64,000 bases of DNA from Paenibacillus sp. NFR01. Lineage in GTDB: Bacteria; Bacillota; Bacilli; Paenibacillales; Paenibacillaceae. The stretch spans positions 1,829,309 through 1,893,308 of the forward strand of contig NZ_FOIK01000001.1 in the NCBI RefSeq assembly GCF_900111565.1, read 5' to 3'. The notes under the pieces were generated by a model, which saw nothing but the letters and a program-made list of their open reading frames with translations, searched no databases and was not told the origin of the DNA. Numbering within the stretch: position 1 is the stretch's first letter; the number at the start of each line of letters is the position of its first letter. The translations under genes were made by a program, and so were the position numbers. Below, one piece after another: positions 45,319-54,214 of this stretch.

Positions 45319-46063
45319 TACAGCTCTCCTTGCGCCCAATATGTAATGCCGCGATACCGCCTGTCAGCGGGTAGGATTCGACATCCTTCAGTCCCCGCTC
45401 GCGGAAAATCGCCGCAAGCTGCGCTCGGTCCGGGAACAAGGCCAGCGATTCAGGAAGCCATTTGTACTGTTCATAACGTTTGGCAAACAATTTACCGAGA
45501 AGCGGCAGAACCTTTTCGAAATAAAAATAATAAAGTCCCTTAAACGGCTGTTTCATCGGCTTGGACAACTCCAGGCAGACCACCATGCCGCCCGGCTTCA
45601 CCACCCGTTTCATTTCATTCAGCACCTGTACAGGATCGGGAACGTTGCGCAGCCCGAAGCCGATCGTAGCGTAATCGAACGAGTTATCGCCGAACGGCAG
45701 CGCCATCGCATTGCCCTGAACTAGCGTGATTTGCTGCGCCAATCCGCGCGCCTCCACCTTGCGGCGTCCCACCTCAAGCATGCCTGCGCTGAAATCGAGG
45801 CCCATGATCTGCCCGGTCCCGCTCTCTTCCGCAAGAGCAATGCTCCAGTCGCAGGTGCCGCAGCATAAATCAACCGCGGTATCCCCGCGCTTCATCGCCA
45901 TCTTGCGCATTGTAAAGCTGCGCCAAGCCTTATGGCGGCGGAAGCTTAATATATCGTTCATCAGATCGTATTTTCCGGCAATGCTTTCAAATACGGAGTG
46001 GACGTACTGTTCTTTCGGCTTGATGCCCTGTTCGCCTGCGGCACCTGTTTTCTCTGCACTCAT
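45311..46063 (-). CDS. menG: demethylmenaquinone methyltransferase
   Basis: 250 aa, UbiE/MenG family. VDLCCGTCDWSIALAEE (SAM motif I), YDLMNDILSFRRHKAWR and IGFGLRNVPDP are diagnostic. It performs the final methylation to menaquinone. It lies between hepS (2 bases apart) and the prenyltransferase, the classic gerC arrangement of Bacillus with three extra genes inserted before hepT. Confidence 0.95.
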   Translation of the reverse strand: MSAEKTGAAGEQGIKPKEQYVHSVFESIAGKYDLMNDILSFRRHKAWRSFTMRKMAMKRGDTAVDLCCGTCDWSIALAEESGTGQIMGLDFSAGMLEVGRRKVEARGLAQQITLVQGNAMALPFGDNSFDYATIGFGLRNVPDPVQVLNEMKRVVKPGGMVVCLELSKPMKQPFKGLYYFYFEKVLPLLGKLFAKRYEQYKWLPESLALFPDRAQLAAIFRERGLKDVESYPLTGGIAALHIGRKESCND

Positions 46064-46065
46064 CG

Positions 46066-46935
46066 CTACCCCTCCATTGCGGCAAGACCGGATATTTTGA
46101 CCTGCTGGTACAGACGGTCAAACACGCCGCCAAGCTCAGCCGAGAGCGCTTCGTCTTTAATCCCCGCAAGCAGTCCCTGAATCGACTTCAGCGAGCCGTG
46201 CAGCTTGTCCCGCAGCAGGGAATCGCATTTGTATTTCAGCTTGAGCATCTTCCATTCCTTCGCTGCAAGCTCACCGCTCCGCAGCTGAGCCTGCTCTTCT
46301 TCCGATCCCGTCTCCAGCACCATCCAGTAACAGAAGCCTTCCCGGGCGCCCGCCGGATCTTCGGCACGCTGCAGCTCCTGATTCACCGCTTCCACCTGGC
46401 TGAACTCAGCCAGCAGCCGCTCATACAGTCCAGCCAGCGGTTCTGGAATCATCGGGATAAACGAAAGAAACAGCCGCATATTCAGCTGTACGGTATACCG
46501 CAAATATTGTTCGGCAGAGAGCAGCATGTCCCGCATTTTGCCGTAAAGCCGCGCTTTCATCACGTTCACATCGGCAATGGCCGCGCTTAAGACCCCGATC
46601 ATTTCAATCTGCTCCTGCTTGGCCAGCAGGTGGTAAAACCAGCTGCTGAAATAATCGCCGGCAAGCACCTTCAGTTGGCGCGAACGCATGGCTTCCCCGT
46701 CCGGGTCGCCCCCTGAGCGTTCAATCGATTCATGAGTATCCAGTCCGAGCTGCACCAGCGCTGTCGCAAGCGTATACAGCTCGCCATGATTAACGGTGTG
46801 CGCTTGCCCGTGGCTCAAAAACGTATATAACAAATGGCCGCGCCCAGCGGATAACGGCGGCAATTCCGTATGCCGCTGAATCATGTCGTAGCCGGTATAG
46901 GAAGTAGCTAATTGCGGTATGCGGTACGGTTTCAT
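46066..46935 (-). CDS. hepS: heptaprenyl diphosphate synthase component I
   Basis: 289 aa, helical. The family is poorly conserved; the HAHTVNHGELYT-like segment (HGQAHTVNHGELYTLATAL), GDYFSSWFYHLLA and the position next to menG and hepT support it. It is the chain-length-determining partner of HepT. The ATG at 46935 has GGAGG 5 bases upstream. Confidence 0.85.
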   Translation of the reverse strand: MKPYRIPQLATSYTGYDMIQRHTELPPLSAGRGHLLYTFLSHGQAHTVNHGELYTLATALVQLGLDTHESIERSGGDPDGEAMRSRQLKVLAGDYFSSWFYHLLAKQEQIEMIGVLSAAIADVNVMKARLYGKMRDMLLSAEQYLRYTVQLNMRLFLSFIPMIPEPLAGLYERLLAEFSQVEAVNQELQRAEDPAGAREGFCYWMVLETGSEEEQAQLRSGELAAKEWKMLKLKYKCDSLLRDKLHGSLKSIQGLLAGIKDEALSAELGGVFDRLYQQVKISGLAAMEG

Positions 46936-47049
46936 TTCAGCCTCCGAAGCCTTTGAAGTAACTTTCAATATCATTGTTCACATCTTGTCTATTATATCAC
47001 ATGTTATTTGCGCACGCACGATAAGGGCTTTTAGTTTCTTTTACCCATT

Positions 47050-47589
47050 TTAAGGATAAATGAACTGCTTGCGCCACAGCTCGCTTTCGCTGATCCGGAA
47101 CTGGCGGCGCAGCGCTTCCGGCAGCGGCCGGTTCCCGGCTTCTCTCAGTCTTCCAAGTCCCTCGGAAGACCATTCGCTGCGCCGGATATCCCCTGCCAGC
47201 AGCAGCCGGCGGCTGTCCAGCCACTTATCATCGACTAAGACCCGCAGCAGCAGCTGCTCCACATTGGCCGTATCTTGAAAGGCAAAGCCGATAGCCTCCG
47301 CCATATTGCGGTATAGTTCCTCAGGCTCATGGTCGTTCCCGGTCACTTTGAGATCCAGCGTCAGCACCCCCGCCTTCCAGCCGGCGCTGTCGATCGGCAG
47401 CGTAAAGGGAACGTCAGCCAGCCGGTCGACCAGATTGTCGTCCCGGAGAATCGCTCCCTCCGCACCCAATGCCTGCACCTCGCCGGGCGGCATCAAAGCC
47501 GCAGGGGCAAGCCCGGCCAATGCCGGAAGGATGGAGGCCGAGGCCACCGCCAAGAATAATGTCGCTCCGATTAACCCGCCGCGCTTCAT
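47050..47589 (-). CDS. predicted exported protein of unknown function
   Basis: 179 aa. A Lys/Arg N-terminus and a hydrophobic signal or anchor (about 5-30) precede a soluble domain with LPIDSAGWKAGVLTLDLKV and a C-terminus ending KQFIYP. I do not recognise it. The ATG at 47589 has GGGAGGG upstream. It lies between mtrB and hepS on the same strand; a terminator separates it from mtrB, so it may start the hep-men operon. Confidence 0.65.
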   Translation of the reverse strand: MKRGGLIGATLFLAVASASILPALAGLAPAALMPPGEVQALGAEGAILRDDNLVDRLADVPFTLPIDSAGWKAGVLTLDLKVTGNDHEPEELYRNMAEAIGFAFQDTANVEQLLLRVLVDDKWLDSRRLLLAGDIRRSEWSSEGLGRLREAGNRPLPEALRRQFRISESELWRKQFIYP

Positions 47590-47674
47590 CGTCCGCCCTC
47601 CCTTTCCAGCGTATCCGGGCCGTCCCGCGAATATCCGCACATGCCGGGCCGGCCTATATTTAGTTATATTTTGC

Positions 47675-47697
47675 AAAAAAGCAGGCTATGCCTGCTT
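47675..47697 (-). terminator. intrinsic terminator of mtrB
   Basis: GCAGGCATAGCCTGC followed by six T residues, directly at the mtrB stop. Confidence 0.8.
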
Positions 47698-47699
47698 CC

Positions 47700-47948
47700 T
47701 CAGCTTTCGCTCTCCAGTTGTCCGTGTTTGGTCCAGATCTCCGCTTTGCCGCGGATCTTCATGGCCGAGGTATGATCGGTGAATTGAGCGATCAGCACTT
47801 CGCCTTTATCCAGCTTTTCGGTATGGTGGAACCGCGTATCGTGGCCGCGTGTCAGCCCGATGACCTGAACGCCGCTTTCCTTTGCCTTAACCACGATATA
47901 ATCGCTGCCCGCAGGCGCAGGGTTTGCACCGCTGTTTTTTTCATTCAT
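47700..47948 (-). CDS. mtrB: trp RNA-binding attenuation protein TRAP
   Basis: 82 aa, close to the 75 aa of B. subtilis, with a slightly longer N-terminus. [40 protein letters not shown] and [12 protein letters not shown] are highly conserved. The 11-mer binds tryptophan between subunits and GAG/UAG RNA at its rim. Its predicted target in the window is the trp leader at 37379-37431. The usual partner folE (mtrA) is not next to it. Confidence 0.97.
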   Translation of the reverse strand: MNEKNSGANPAPAGSDYIVVKAKESGVQVIGLTRGHDTRFHHTEKLDKGEVLIAQFTDHTSAMKIRGKAEIWTKHGQLESES

Positions 47949-48000
47949 ACAGGTCGGCCTCCTCTAAAATATCCCCAGAAACTAAAAAATCCTATTCTTT

Positions 48001-48030
48001 AAAAATAAATGCCGCCTTGAAGGGCGGCAT
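48001..48030 (-). terminator. intrinsic terminator of the HU gene
   Basis: ATGCCGCC, loop, GGGCGGCAT with a T-rich tract on the minus strand, 43 bases after the stop. Confidence 0.75.
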
Positions 48031-48073
48031 CGCAGTTTCGCGGAAAGACTATAGGATCGATATGTAGAAATCT

Positions 48074-48346
48074 CTATTTGATTCCGTCTTTAAGCGCTTT
48101 GCCAGGTTTGAATGCAGGCACCTTGCTGGCAGGGATTTCGATTTCTTCGCCGCTTTGCGGGTTACGTCCTTTACGGGCGGAGCGCTCACGCACCTCAAAG
48201 TTTCCGAATCCAACCAGTTGTACCTTGTCGCCGCTTTGCAGAGCGTTAGTGATAGCTTCAAAAACAGCCTCAACCGCTTTGGTAGCGTCTTTCTTAGGAA
48301 GTTCGGTTGCTTCTGTTACCACATTGATCAGATCTGATTTATTCAT
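48074..48346 (-). CDS. hbs: DNA-binding protein HU
   Basis: 90 aa. [38 protein letters not shown] (the beta-arm) and the C-terminal [11 protein letters not shown] are the HU signature. It compacts the nucleoid. GGAGGTG stands before the ATG, and a promoter lies about 30 bases further up. Confidence 0.98.
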   Translation of the reverse strand: MNKSDLINVVTEATELPKKDATKAVEAVFEAITNALQSGDKVQLVGFGNFEVRERSARKGRNPQSGEEIEIPASKVPAFKPGKALKDGIK

Positions 48347-48377
48347 GTCTTTTCACCTCCCCGGACAAATATCCACT

Positions 48378-48405
48378 ATCATACACTGTTTCCGTTTCAA
48401 TGCAA
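48378..48405 (-). promoter_or_regulatory. putative promoter of the HU gene
   Basis: TTGCAT (48405-48400), 16-base spacer, TATGAT (48383-48378) on the minus strand. The remaining 200 bases up to spoIVA hold AT-rich sequence without a gene. Confidence 0.5.
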
Positions 48406-48599
48406 AATATACGTGCTAATCTCGTGAAATACGGGCTACCAGCGCGATTCTAGCTTGAAGCGCAACAAACTTATAGTAATACAGCACATCTATAATTTCA
48501 AGGCGCAGGCGCAAAAAAGAGCAGAAAGACTCATACTTTGCTGATTATGCGCAAAATAAGCCCATACAGTGGAGTAGGCGCATACTGACCATAAATGCC

Positions 48600-48626
48600 A
48601 AAAAGGCGGGCCATAATGGCCCGCTC
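48600..48626 (-). terminator. intrinsic terminator of spoIVA
   Basis: GCGGGCCATTATGGCCCGC followed by CTTTTTGG on the minus strand. Confidence 0.8.
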
Positions 48627-48648
48627 TCTGGAATCAAAGTTATCTCTT

Positions 48649-50127
48649 TTACAAAATGATAGCGATCAGTCCGCCCGAGCCTTCGTTGATGATCCGGCCC
48701 AGCGTCTCCTGCAGTTTGTAGCGCGCGTTGTCCGGCATCATGGCGATCTTGCCTTGAATGCCTTCGCGCACGATGGAGTGCAGCGACCGGCCGAAAATAT
48801 CGGATTCCCAAATCTTGATCGGGTCGTTCTCGAAATCCTGCATCAGGTAGCGCACAAGCTCCTCGCTCTGCTTTTCCGTACCGATGATCGGAGAGAATTC
48901 AGACTCGACATCGACGCGGATCATATGGATCGACGGTGCAGTCGCTTTCAGCCTTACGCCGAAGCGCGAGCCCTGCCGGATCAGCTCCGGTTCATCCAGC
49001 GCCATTTCCGCCAGCGTCGGCGCAGCGATGCCGTAGCCGGTCGTCTTCACCATTTCGAGCGCTTCGGAGAAACGGTCGTATTCGCGTTTGGCATGCGAGA
49101 ACTCCTGCATCAGCTGGAGCAGATGATCCTTGCCGCGGATTTCAACGCCGACGACCTCCATCAGCACCTGATCGTACAGCTCTTCCGGCGCAAACAGGTC
49201 GATTTCGGCAACCCCTTGCCCCATATTCATCCCGCTCAGGCCGGCGCGGTCGATGAAATCATATTGCGTAAACTGGGCGACCAGACGGTCAACATCGCGC
49301 AGACGGCGGATGTCCTTGACCGTATCGCGGACCGAATTTTCATAGCTGCTCCGCAGCCAGTGGTTTTCGTTCAGCACCATAACCCAGCTTGGGAGATTTA
49401 CGTTGACCTCATGCACAGGAAATTCGTACAGCACTTCGCGCAGCACGCCGGTAACATCGTCTTCGGACATGTTCGCCGCGCTCAGCGTCATGACCGGAAT
49501 ATCGTATTTCAGTGCCAGCTCGCTGCGGAGCAGCTGCGCTTCTTCGCTGCGCGGCCGGGTCGAGTTGATGACCAGCACGAACGGCTTGCCTACCTCTTTT
49601 AACTCGGCGATGACGCGCTCCTCGGAGTCGATATACGAGCTCCGCGGGATTTCCGCGATCGTTCCGTCGGTCGTTACCACGACGCCGAGCGTGGAATGCT
49701 CCTGAATGACCTTGCGTGTACCGATTTCGGCCGCTTCCTGGAACGGAATCGGCTCTTCGAACCACGGCGTCGAAATCATCCGCGGGCCGTTTTCGTCCTC
49801 GTAGCCTTTAGCGCCGTCCACGGCGTAGCCGACACAATCGACGAGGCGCACATTGACCTCCAGGCCTTCGGCGACCTTGATCTGCACCGCATTGTTCGGC
49901 ACGAATTTCGGCTCGGTAGTCATGATCGTTTTGCCCGCCGCGCTTTGCGGGAGCTCATCGACCGCGCGGACCCGGTCCGCTTCGCTGGTGATGTTCGGAA
50001 GCACCACCGTCTCCATGAAGCGCTTGATGAATGTCGATTTTCCCGTGCGAACCGCGCCGACGACGCCAAGATAGATGTCTCCGCCGGTACGCTCGGCAAT
50101 GTCCTTGAAAATATCCACTTTTTCCAA
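48649..50127 (-). CDS. spoIVA: stage IV sporulation protein A, coat morphogenetic ATPase
   Basis: 492 aa, exactly the B. subtilis length. The P-loop VGAVRTGKSTF is at about 22-32 and the C-terminus ends NEGSGGLIAIIL, which is nearly invariant. It polymerises on the forespore surface using ATP and anchors the spore coat. The TTG at 50127 (LEKVDIFKDIAERTGG) is supported by GGAGGGG upstream and by the conserved N-terminus; the longer frame to 50190 is rejected. The 295 bases upstream show no gene and no convincing sporulation promoter. Confidence 0.97.
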   Translation of the reverse strand: MEKVDIFKDIAERTGGDIYLGVVGAVRTGKSTFIKRFMETVVLPNITSEADRVRAVDELPQSAAGKTIMTTEPKFVPNNAVQIKVAEGLEVNVRLVDCVGYAVDGAKGYEDENGPRMISTPWFEEPIPFQEAAEIGTRKVIQEHSTLGVVVTTDGTIAEIPRSSYIDSEERVIAELKEVGKPFVLVINSTRPRSEEAQLLRSELALKYDIPVMTLSAANMSEDDVTGVLREVLYEFPVHEVNVNLPSWVMVLNENHWLRSSYENSVRDTVKDIRRLRDVDRLVAQFTQYDFIDRAGLSGMNMGQGVAEIDLFAPEELYDQVLMEVVGVEIRGKDHLLQLMQEFSHAKREYDRFSEALEMVKTTGYGIAAPTLAEMALDEPELIRQGSRFGVRLKATAPSIHMIRVDVESEFSPIIGTEKQSEELVRYLMQDFENDPIKIWESDIFGRSLHSIVREGIQGKIAMMPDNARYKLQETLGRIINEGSGGLIAIIL

Positions 50128-50422
50128 AAGAGATCCCCTCCTCATATACTTCCGAAAAAATGCTTGAAGAGCATCGACTTCGCGTTCCACAGCAGAGTCT
50201 TTCGCCCCGCGCTAACCCGGAATGCTCGGACATGCATTTGGACTAGTATCATCATATGTATCCGAAATGGATTTATGACCTGACGCAATGCGCAAATTGC
50301 AGGAATTTCCCGCCCTTGCGCTGCGCGCTGCAGTATGCTCCGGCGCCCGGAAGCCTTCTCATCAAACATATGAACGTCGATAGGAGAGTAGAACCTGTTT
50401 TGAAAAAAAGCTGGACTTCCCG

Positions 50423-51145
50423 TCAATCTCCCGTTTGCGGCACGGGCGAGCCTTGAATCCAGCGGTACGGCAGCGATTTGGCCGGCACATAATAGGAGGC
50501 CTGCGTAAGCTCCTGGCGCAGATCCTCATCCTCCGCCGGCTCCGAGCCGTTCTTCTGGATAGCGGTTATAATATCCTCGGCATAATCGGCATAGACGCCT
50601 CCTGAGCCGTCCATCAGCAGCGTCAGCGGGCGCTGCGAATACACGCTGGCCAGTTTGGCCTGGCGTTGCTTCAGCTTCCCGTAATCAATAGCGAACAGCC
50701 CCGGGTACAGCTCCTCTTCCAGCGGGAGGGAGCCGCCGTGCGACATGCGGTAGCGCTGCACCTCGCGCTGCACGTCGTTTACGGCCTGGACCGTGACCAG
50801 GTCTATTAGCTTGACGGTCGGGGCGGTTTCTTCATCCTGCAGCAGAAAATAAGCGCTGCCGCCCTTCTCGAACGCCGCCGACGGAATTTCATCCAAGTAC
50901 CCTTCGCGGTGCAGCTTGTCCAGATCGATGCGGAACTTCTCGTAACGCGGCACGCTCTGGTCACTGTTCTCGATCGGCAGCAGCCCGGTTGCCTGCTGGT
51001 ATTGGTCCACCGCATCCTGCACCAGCATCACGCTTTGCCGGTAGCTGCCCGGCGAATGCGTCTCCTCCCGGTACATGCAGCCGGTTGTACCAGCCGCCAG
51101 AAGCAGCAGGACAAGCGCAAGCAAACGCCTTGACCTTCCGTTCAT
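50423..51145 (-). CDS. predicted lipoprotein (YphF-like)
   Basis: 240 aa. The signal peptide ends in a lipobox-like AAGTTGCMY (cysteine at about 23), so the protein is probably anchored outside the membrane. The rest is soluble and Gln/Tyr-rich. Position next to spoIVA matches yphF of B. subtilis. Its start overlaps the stop of the nucleotidyltransferase-like gene by 4 bases, so they are coupled. Confidence 0.7.
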   Translation of the reverse strand: MNGRSRRLLALVLLLLAAGTTGCMYREETHSPGSYRQSVMLVQDAVDQYQQATGLLPIENSDQSVPRYEKFRIDLDKLHREGYLDEIPSAAFEKGGSAYFLLQDEETAPTVKLIDLVTVQAVNDVQREVQRYRMSHGGSLPLEEELYPGLFAIDYGKLKQRQAKLASVYSQRPLTLLMDGSGGVYADYAEDIITAIQKNGSEPAEDEDLRQELTQASYYVPAKSLPYRWIQGSPVPQTGD

Positions 51146-51792
51146 GCGCTGTTCCCCCTTGTATAAGCCTGTCTATTTGCCTGCGGAGCCGGCACCGGAT
51201 CTCCGTTCAGTAGCGTCTCGATCTGCGGCTGCAGCTGCCGCTCCAGCCTGTTCGCTGCGAGCAGGCCGCGCAGCAGCGGCACATGCGCCCGCGGATTGCC
51301 GCGAATGAGCGCGGCAATCGCGGCAGCGCGGTCCAGCCGGCCGCGGAGCAGGCTGTAGATCAGTTCATGGGCCGCCGGCATTAACCCGACGGTCAGCCCC
51401 CCGGGCAGCCCGCAGAGCGGCCCAAACGGCTGCAGCGATTTCACTTGCACCCGGTACTGCAGCGGGGCGCTGCCGATCTCGAAGCCGCATACCAGTTCGA
51501 CCTGCACGCCTTCCACGACATACCCGCTGCGCAGCGAATAGCAGCCGCCGCCGTAATCCTCCACCGGTTGTCCCGCCGCATAGGGGCTCAGGGCCTGATG
51601 CAGCTCCTCCGCATCCTCAGGATCGGCGAACAGATCGACATCGCGCGGCTGTGCCGAGAGCGCTATTCCCTGAAGCAGCAGACCGCAGCTCCCGCCAAGC
51701 AGCCAGGCCGGCGGATGCTGCAGCCCGTTCAATTTCTCCGCAAGACCGACAATCGCCTTGCGGATTCCGTAAGTCAGTTCATTTCCATCCAT
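51142..51792 (-). CDS. nucleotidyltransferase-fold protein
   Basis: 216 aa. WLLGGSCGLLLQG...PRDVDLFAD has the GGS-x9-13-DxD pattern of the polymerase-beta-like nucleotidyltransferase fold. The remainder is not recognisable and Ala/Leu-rich. The substrate could be nucleotide, antibiotic or protein; no toxin or antitoxin partner is nearby. The ATG at 51792 has GGAGG 9 bases upstream; the longer frame to 51894 lacks one. It lies between yphE- and yphF-like genes, where B. subtilis has none. Confidence 0.65.
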   Translation of the reverse strand: MDGNELTYGIRKAIVGLAEKLNGLQHPPAWLLGGSCGLLLQGIALSAQPRDVDLFADPEDAEELHQALSPYAAGQPVEDYGGGCYSLRSGYVVEGVQVELVCGFEIGSAPLQYRVQVKSLQPFGPLCGLPGGLTVGLMPAAHELIYSLLRGRLDRAAAIAALIRGNPRAHVPLLRGLLAANRLERQLQPQIETLLNGDPVPAPQANRQAYTRGNSA

Positions 51793-51868
51793 CCCAACAT
51801 GCCTCCGTCCCTGCAAAATCGTCCAGCGATTCTTCCAGTACAACGTCTGCCTGAATTCATGTAAATGC

Positions 51869-52048
51869 TTACATAATTGAAGCGGCCCCGCCAAGGAACC
51901 CGATCAGCATAATCACGAACGCCAGCACGGACAAGAGCGCCCGCACCCAGCCTTTCGTTTTGCTCCGCGCAAAGGTAATCAAAAACACGGAACAGCCCAT
52001 TACCAGGATTGCGATCAGCGAAAGCCACATCTTCGTCATCGGGTCCAT
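51869..52048 (-). CDS. small two-helix membrane protein (YphE-like, DUF2768)
   Basis: 59 aa. Two hydrophobic segments, LSLIAILVMGCSVFLITF and VRALLSVLAFVIMLIGFLGG, are joined by a basic RSKTKGW turn. B. subtilis yphE lies at the same place. The ATG at 52048 has GGAGG 10 bases upstream. The function is unknown; a sporulation link is by context only. Confidence 0.7.
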   Translation of the reverse strand: MDPMTKMWLSLIAILVMGCSVFLITFARSKTKGWVRALLSVLAFVIMLIGFLGGAASIM

Positions 52049-52144
52049 GAATCGATAGCCTCCCATCAGCCTGCTTTTTTTGGATATTATAGCATGATCT
52101 GCGGCGGCCCCGGAAATATATACTTTCTTCTAATGCCAAACGCC

Positions 52145-52194
52145 AAAAAGGCCAACAACGCAGAAGACCCCGGAGGATCTTGCGGCTGTTGGCC
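52145..52194 (-). terminator. intrinsic terminator after the SpoVIF-like gene
   Basis: GGCCAACA and TGTTGGCC outer arms with further inner pairing, followed by TTTTT on the minus strand. Confidence 0.8.
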
Positions 52195-52209
52195 GGCCGT
52201 ACGCAAACG

Positions 52210-52485
52210 CTATTTTTTCATGATCAATTTCATCAATGATTCCATGGTTCCCGATGTTGCGCCGCCTTTTTTGACCGTGTTGACGATCTCCTGGATCGTC
52301 TCTTCGGTAACCGGCACTTTCGCCATGGCCGAGACCTGCTTGATTAACTGGCGGAGCTGGGCTTCGCTTTGCATGGTGCTCGGTTTCACCGTGCTGGCCA
52401 GTTTTTTAACCGCGCCCGGCGTAATGTTTTTGCCCGTTTTTTTGTTGATCGCGTTCAGTGCGTCCTTGCCAAAATCTTTGCTCAC
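52210..52485 (-). CDS. stage VI sporulation protein F-like
   Basis: 91 aa, helical. KLASTVKPSTMQSEAQLRQL and IKQVSAMAKVPVTEETIQEI resemble the SpoVIF/YjcC family, which controls late coat gene expression in Bacillus. The match is from memory and moderate. A GGAGG site precedes the ATG. The gene is a separate unit ahead of the YphE-like gene. Confidence 0.7.
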   Translation of the reverse strand: MSKDFGKDALNAINKKTGKNITPGAVKKLASTVKPSTMQSEAQLRQLIKQVSAMAKVPVTEETIQEIVNTVKKGGATSGTMESLMKLIMKK

Positions 52486-52551
52486 TCTTCATCCCTCCTC
52501 CGGCAATCCCCATTACAACATATGAGGCCCTCCGGCAAAAGGTGAAGGGAA

Positions 52552-53592
52552 TCAGGAATGCCACTGCTCCCAGGTTTCCTGCGAGATGGCTTCCATTTCC
52601 GTCTTGCGGTCCCGGCCCATCAGCGCCTCCACCGCGCTGCGCGGCGACCGCCCTTTGAACAGCACATGATAAATCTGATCGGTAATCGGCATCTGCACTC
52701 CGAGGCTGCGGGAGAAGGCGTATGCGGCTTCCGTCGTGCGGATGCCTTCAACGACCATGCCCATCGACTCCAGCACTTCCGGCAGCGGTTTGCCCTGCCC
52801 CAGCATGGAGCCGGCCCGCCAGTTCCGGCTGTGGCGGCTTGTCGCGGTTACGACAAGGTCTCCAAGACCCGCAAGCCCGGAGAAAGTCAACGGATTGGCT
52901 CCGAGTTCCACGCCCACGCGGGAGATCTCGGCCAGACCGCGGGTCAGCAGCGCGGCTTTGGCGTTATCGCCGTACCCGAGCCCATCGGACATGCCGGTTC
53001 CCAAGGCAATAATGTTCTTGAGCGCCCCGGCAAGTTCGACGCCAACCTGGTCGCGGTTCGTATACACGCGGAAATCGTTATTGATCAGCAGCTCCTGCGC
53101 CTCGGCGGCCCGCTCGAGATCCAGCGAAGCTACGACGACGGTCGTCGGGCATTTGCGGACGACTTCCTCCGCATGGCTTGGTCCGGAGAGGACGACGACT
53201 TGTTCCTCAGGCATTTCCAACTCTTCGGCAATGACCGTGGACATCCGCTTACGGGTGTCCTTCTCAAAGCCTTTGGTCGCATGGATCACCAGCATATCCT
53301 TATGCCAGAACGGCTTCAGGCTGCGGGAGACCTCGCGCATCGCCGACGACGGCGCAACGATCAATACGGCCTTCGATCCTTCGACGGCAGCCTGCATGTC
53401 CGTTGTTGCGATGATGTTATGGGGCAGTGTAGCCCCCGGCAAATAATGTTCGTTCGTATGCGCTTCATTGATTTCGGCGGCTTGCTCCTGCTTGCGCGTC
53501 CATAAATGAACTTCGGTATGATTGGCGGCCAGCACGGTAGCCAGCGCCGTTCCCCAGCTGCCTGCCACGAGCACGGTCACTTTCTCAGCCAA
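52552..53592 (-). CDS. gpsA: glycerol-3-phosphate dehydrogenase [NAD(P)+]
   Basis: 346 aa. It reduces dihydroxyacetone phosphate for phospholipid synthesis. HATKGFE, LSGPSHAEEV, the catalytic Lys in ELAGALKNIIALGTG and FSGLAGLGDLVVT are standard. The dinucleotide motif reads VLVAGSWGTALA, where the family has GAGSWGTA: the first glycine is valine. It overlaps plsY by 8 bases, and G3P made here feeds PlsY directly. Confidence 0.95.
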   Translation of the reverse strand: MAEKVTVLVAGSWGTALATVLAANHTEVHLWTRKQEQAAEINEAHTNEHYLPGATLPHNIIATTDMQAAVEGSKAVLIVAPSSAMREVSRSLKPFWHKDMLVIHATKGFEKDTRKRMSTVIAEELEMPEEQVVVLSGPSHAEEVVRKCPTTVVVASLDLERAAEAQELLINNDFRVYTNRDQVGVELAGALKNIIALGTGMSDGLGYGDNAKAALLTRGLAEISRVGVELGANPLTFSGLAGLGDLVVTATSRHSRNWRAGSMLGQGKPLPEVLESMGMVVEGIRTTEAAYAFSRSLGVQMPITDQIYHVLFKGRSPRSAVEALMGRDRKTEMEAISQETWEQWHS

Positions 53593-54202
53593 CGCGCTTC
53601 TCCTCCTTTGCTTTGGAACCGATTTTGTTCTCGCGTCCTTGCGAAATCTTCACGATGTTGCTTCGGTGACGCCAAAACGCGAACACGGCGATGATCAGAC
53701 TCGTCCACAGCACCGGCGGCGTAAAGCCCATGATGAGCAGGAAGACCGGTGTCAGTGCGACGAAGATCAGCGACCCGAGAGATACAAACCGTGTAACGAA
53801 GATGGAGAGAATCGCGATCACTCCGGCTGTAAACGCCGGAAGAAAGCACAGCGTCGCCATGACCCCGATGGTCGTGGCAATGCCTTTGCCGCCGCGGAAA
53901 TGGAAATAGAGCGGCCAGTTATGCCCGATAATCGCGGCGATGCCGCAAAGCGCAGCGGTCCAGCCGCCAAAGCCGCCGACCCATGTCCCGAGCCAGACGG
54001 CGGCGATGCCTTTCAGCACGTCCAGCGCCAACACCAGAATGGCCGGACCCTTGCCGAGCACCCGCAGCGTATTGGTCGCGCCTGCATTGCCGCTGCCGTA
54101 ATTACGGATGTCGATTCCTTTAAACAGCCGGGCATACAACACACTGAAGCTGACAGAGCCCAGCAAATAGCTGATTACGATTACCAGAAGATCTAACGCC
54201 AC
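53585..54202 (-). CDS. plsY: acyl-phosphate:glycerol-3-phosphate acyltransferase
   Basis: 205 aa with five membrane helices. The three cytosolic motifs are visible: GSVSFSVLYARL with DIRNYGSGNAGATNTLR, HNWPLYFHFRGGKGIATTIG, and a third with FAFWRHRSNI. A basic tail extends the C-terminus. It makes lysophosphatidate, and plsC further upstream in the operon direction adds the second acyl chain. Confidence 0.95.
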   Translation of the reverse strand: MALDLLVIVISYLLGSVSFSVLYARLFKGIDIRNYGSGNAGATNTLRVLGKGPAILVLALDVLKGIAAVWLGTWVGGFGGWTAALCGIAAIIGHNWPLYFHFRGGKGIATTIGVMATLCFLPAFTAGVIAILSIFVTRFVSLGSLIFVALTPVFLLIMGFTPPVLWTSLIIAVFAFWRHRSNIVKISQGRENKIGSKAKEEKRVG

Positions 54203-54214
54203 TACTCTTCTCCC

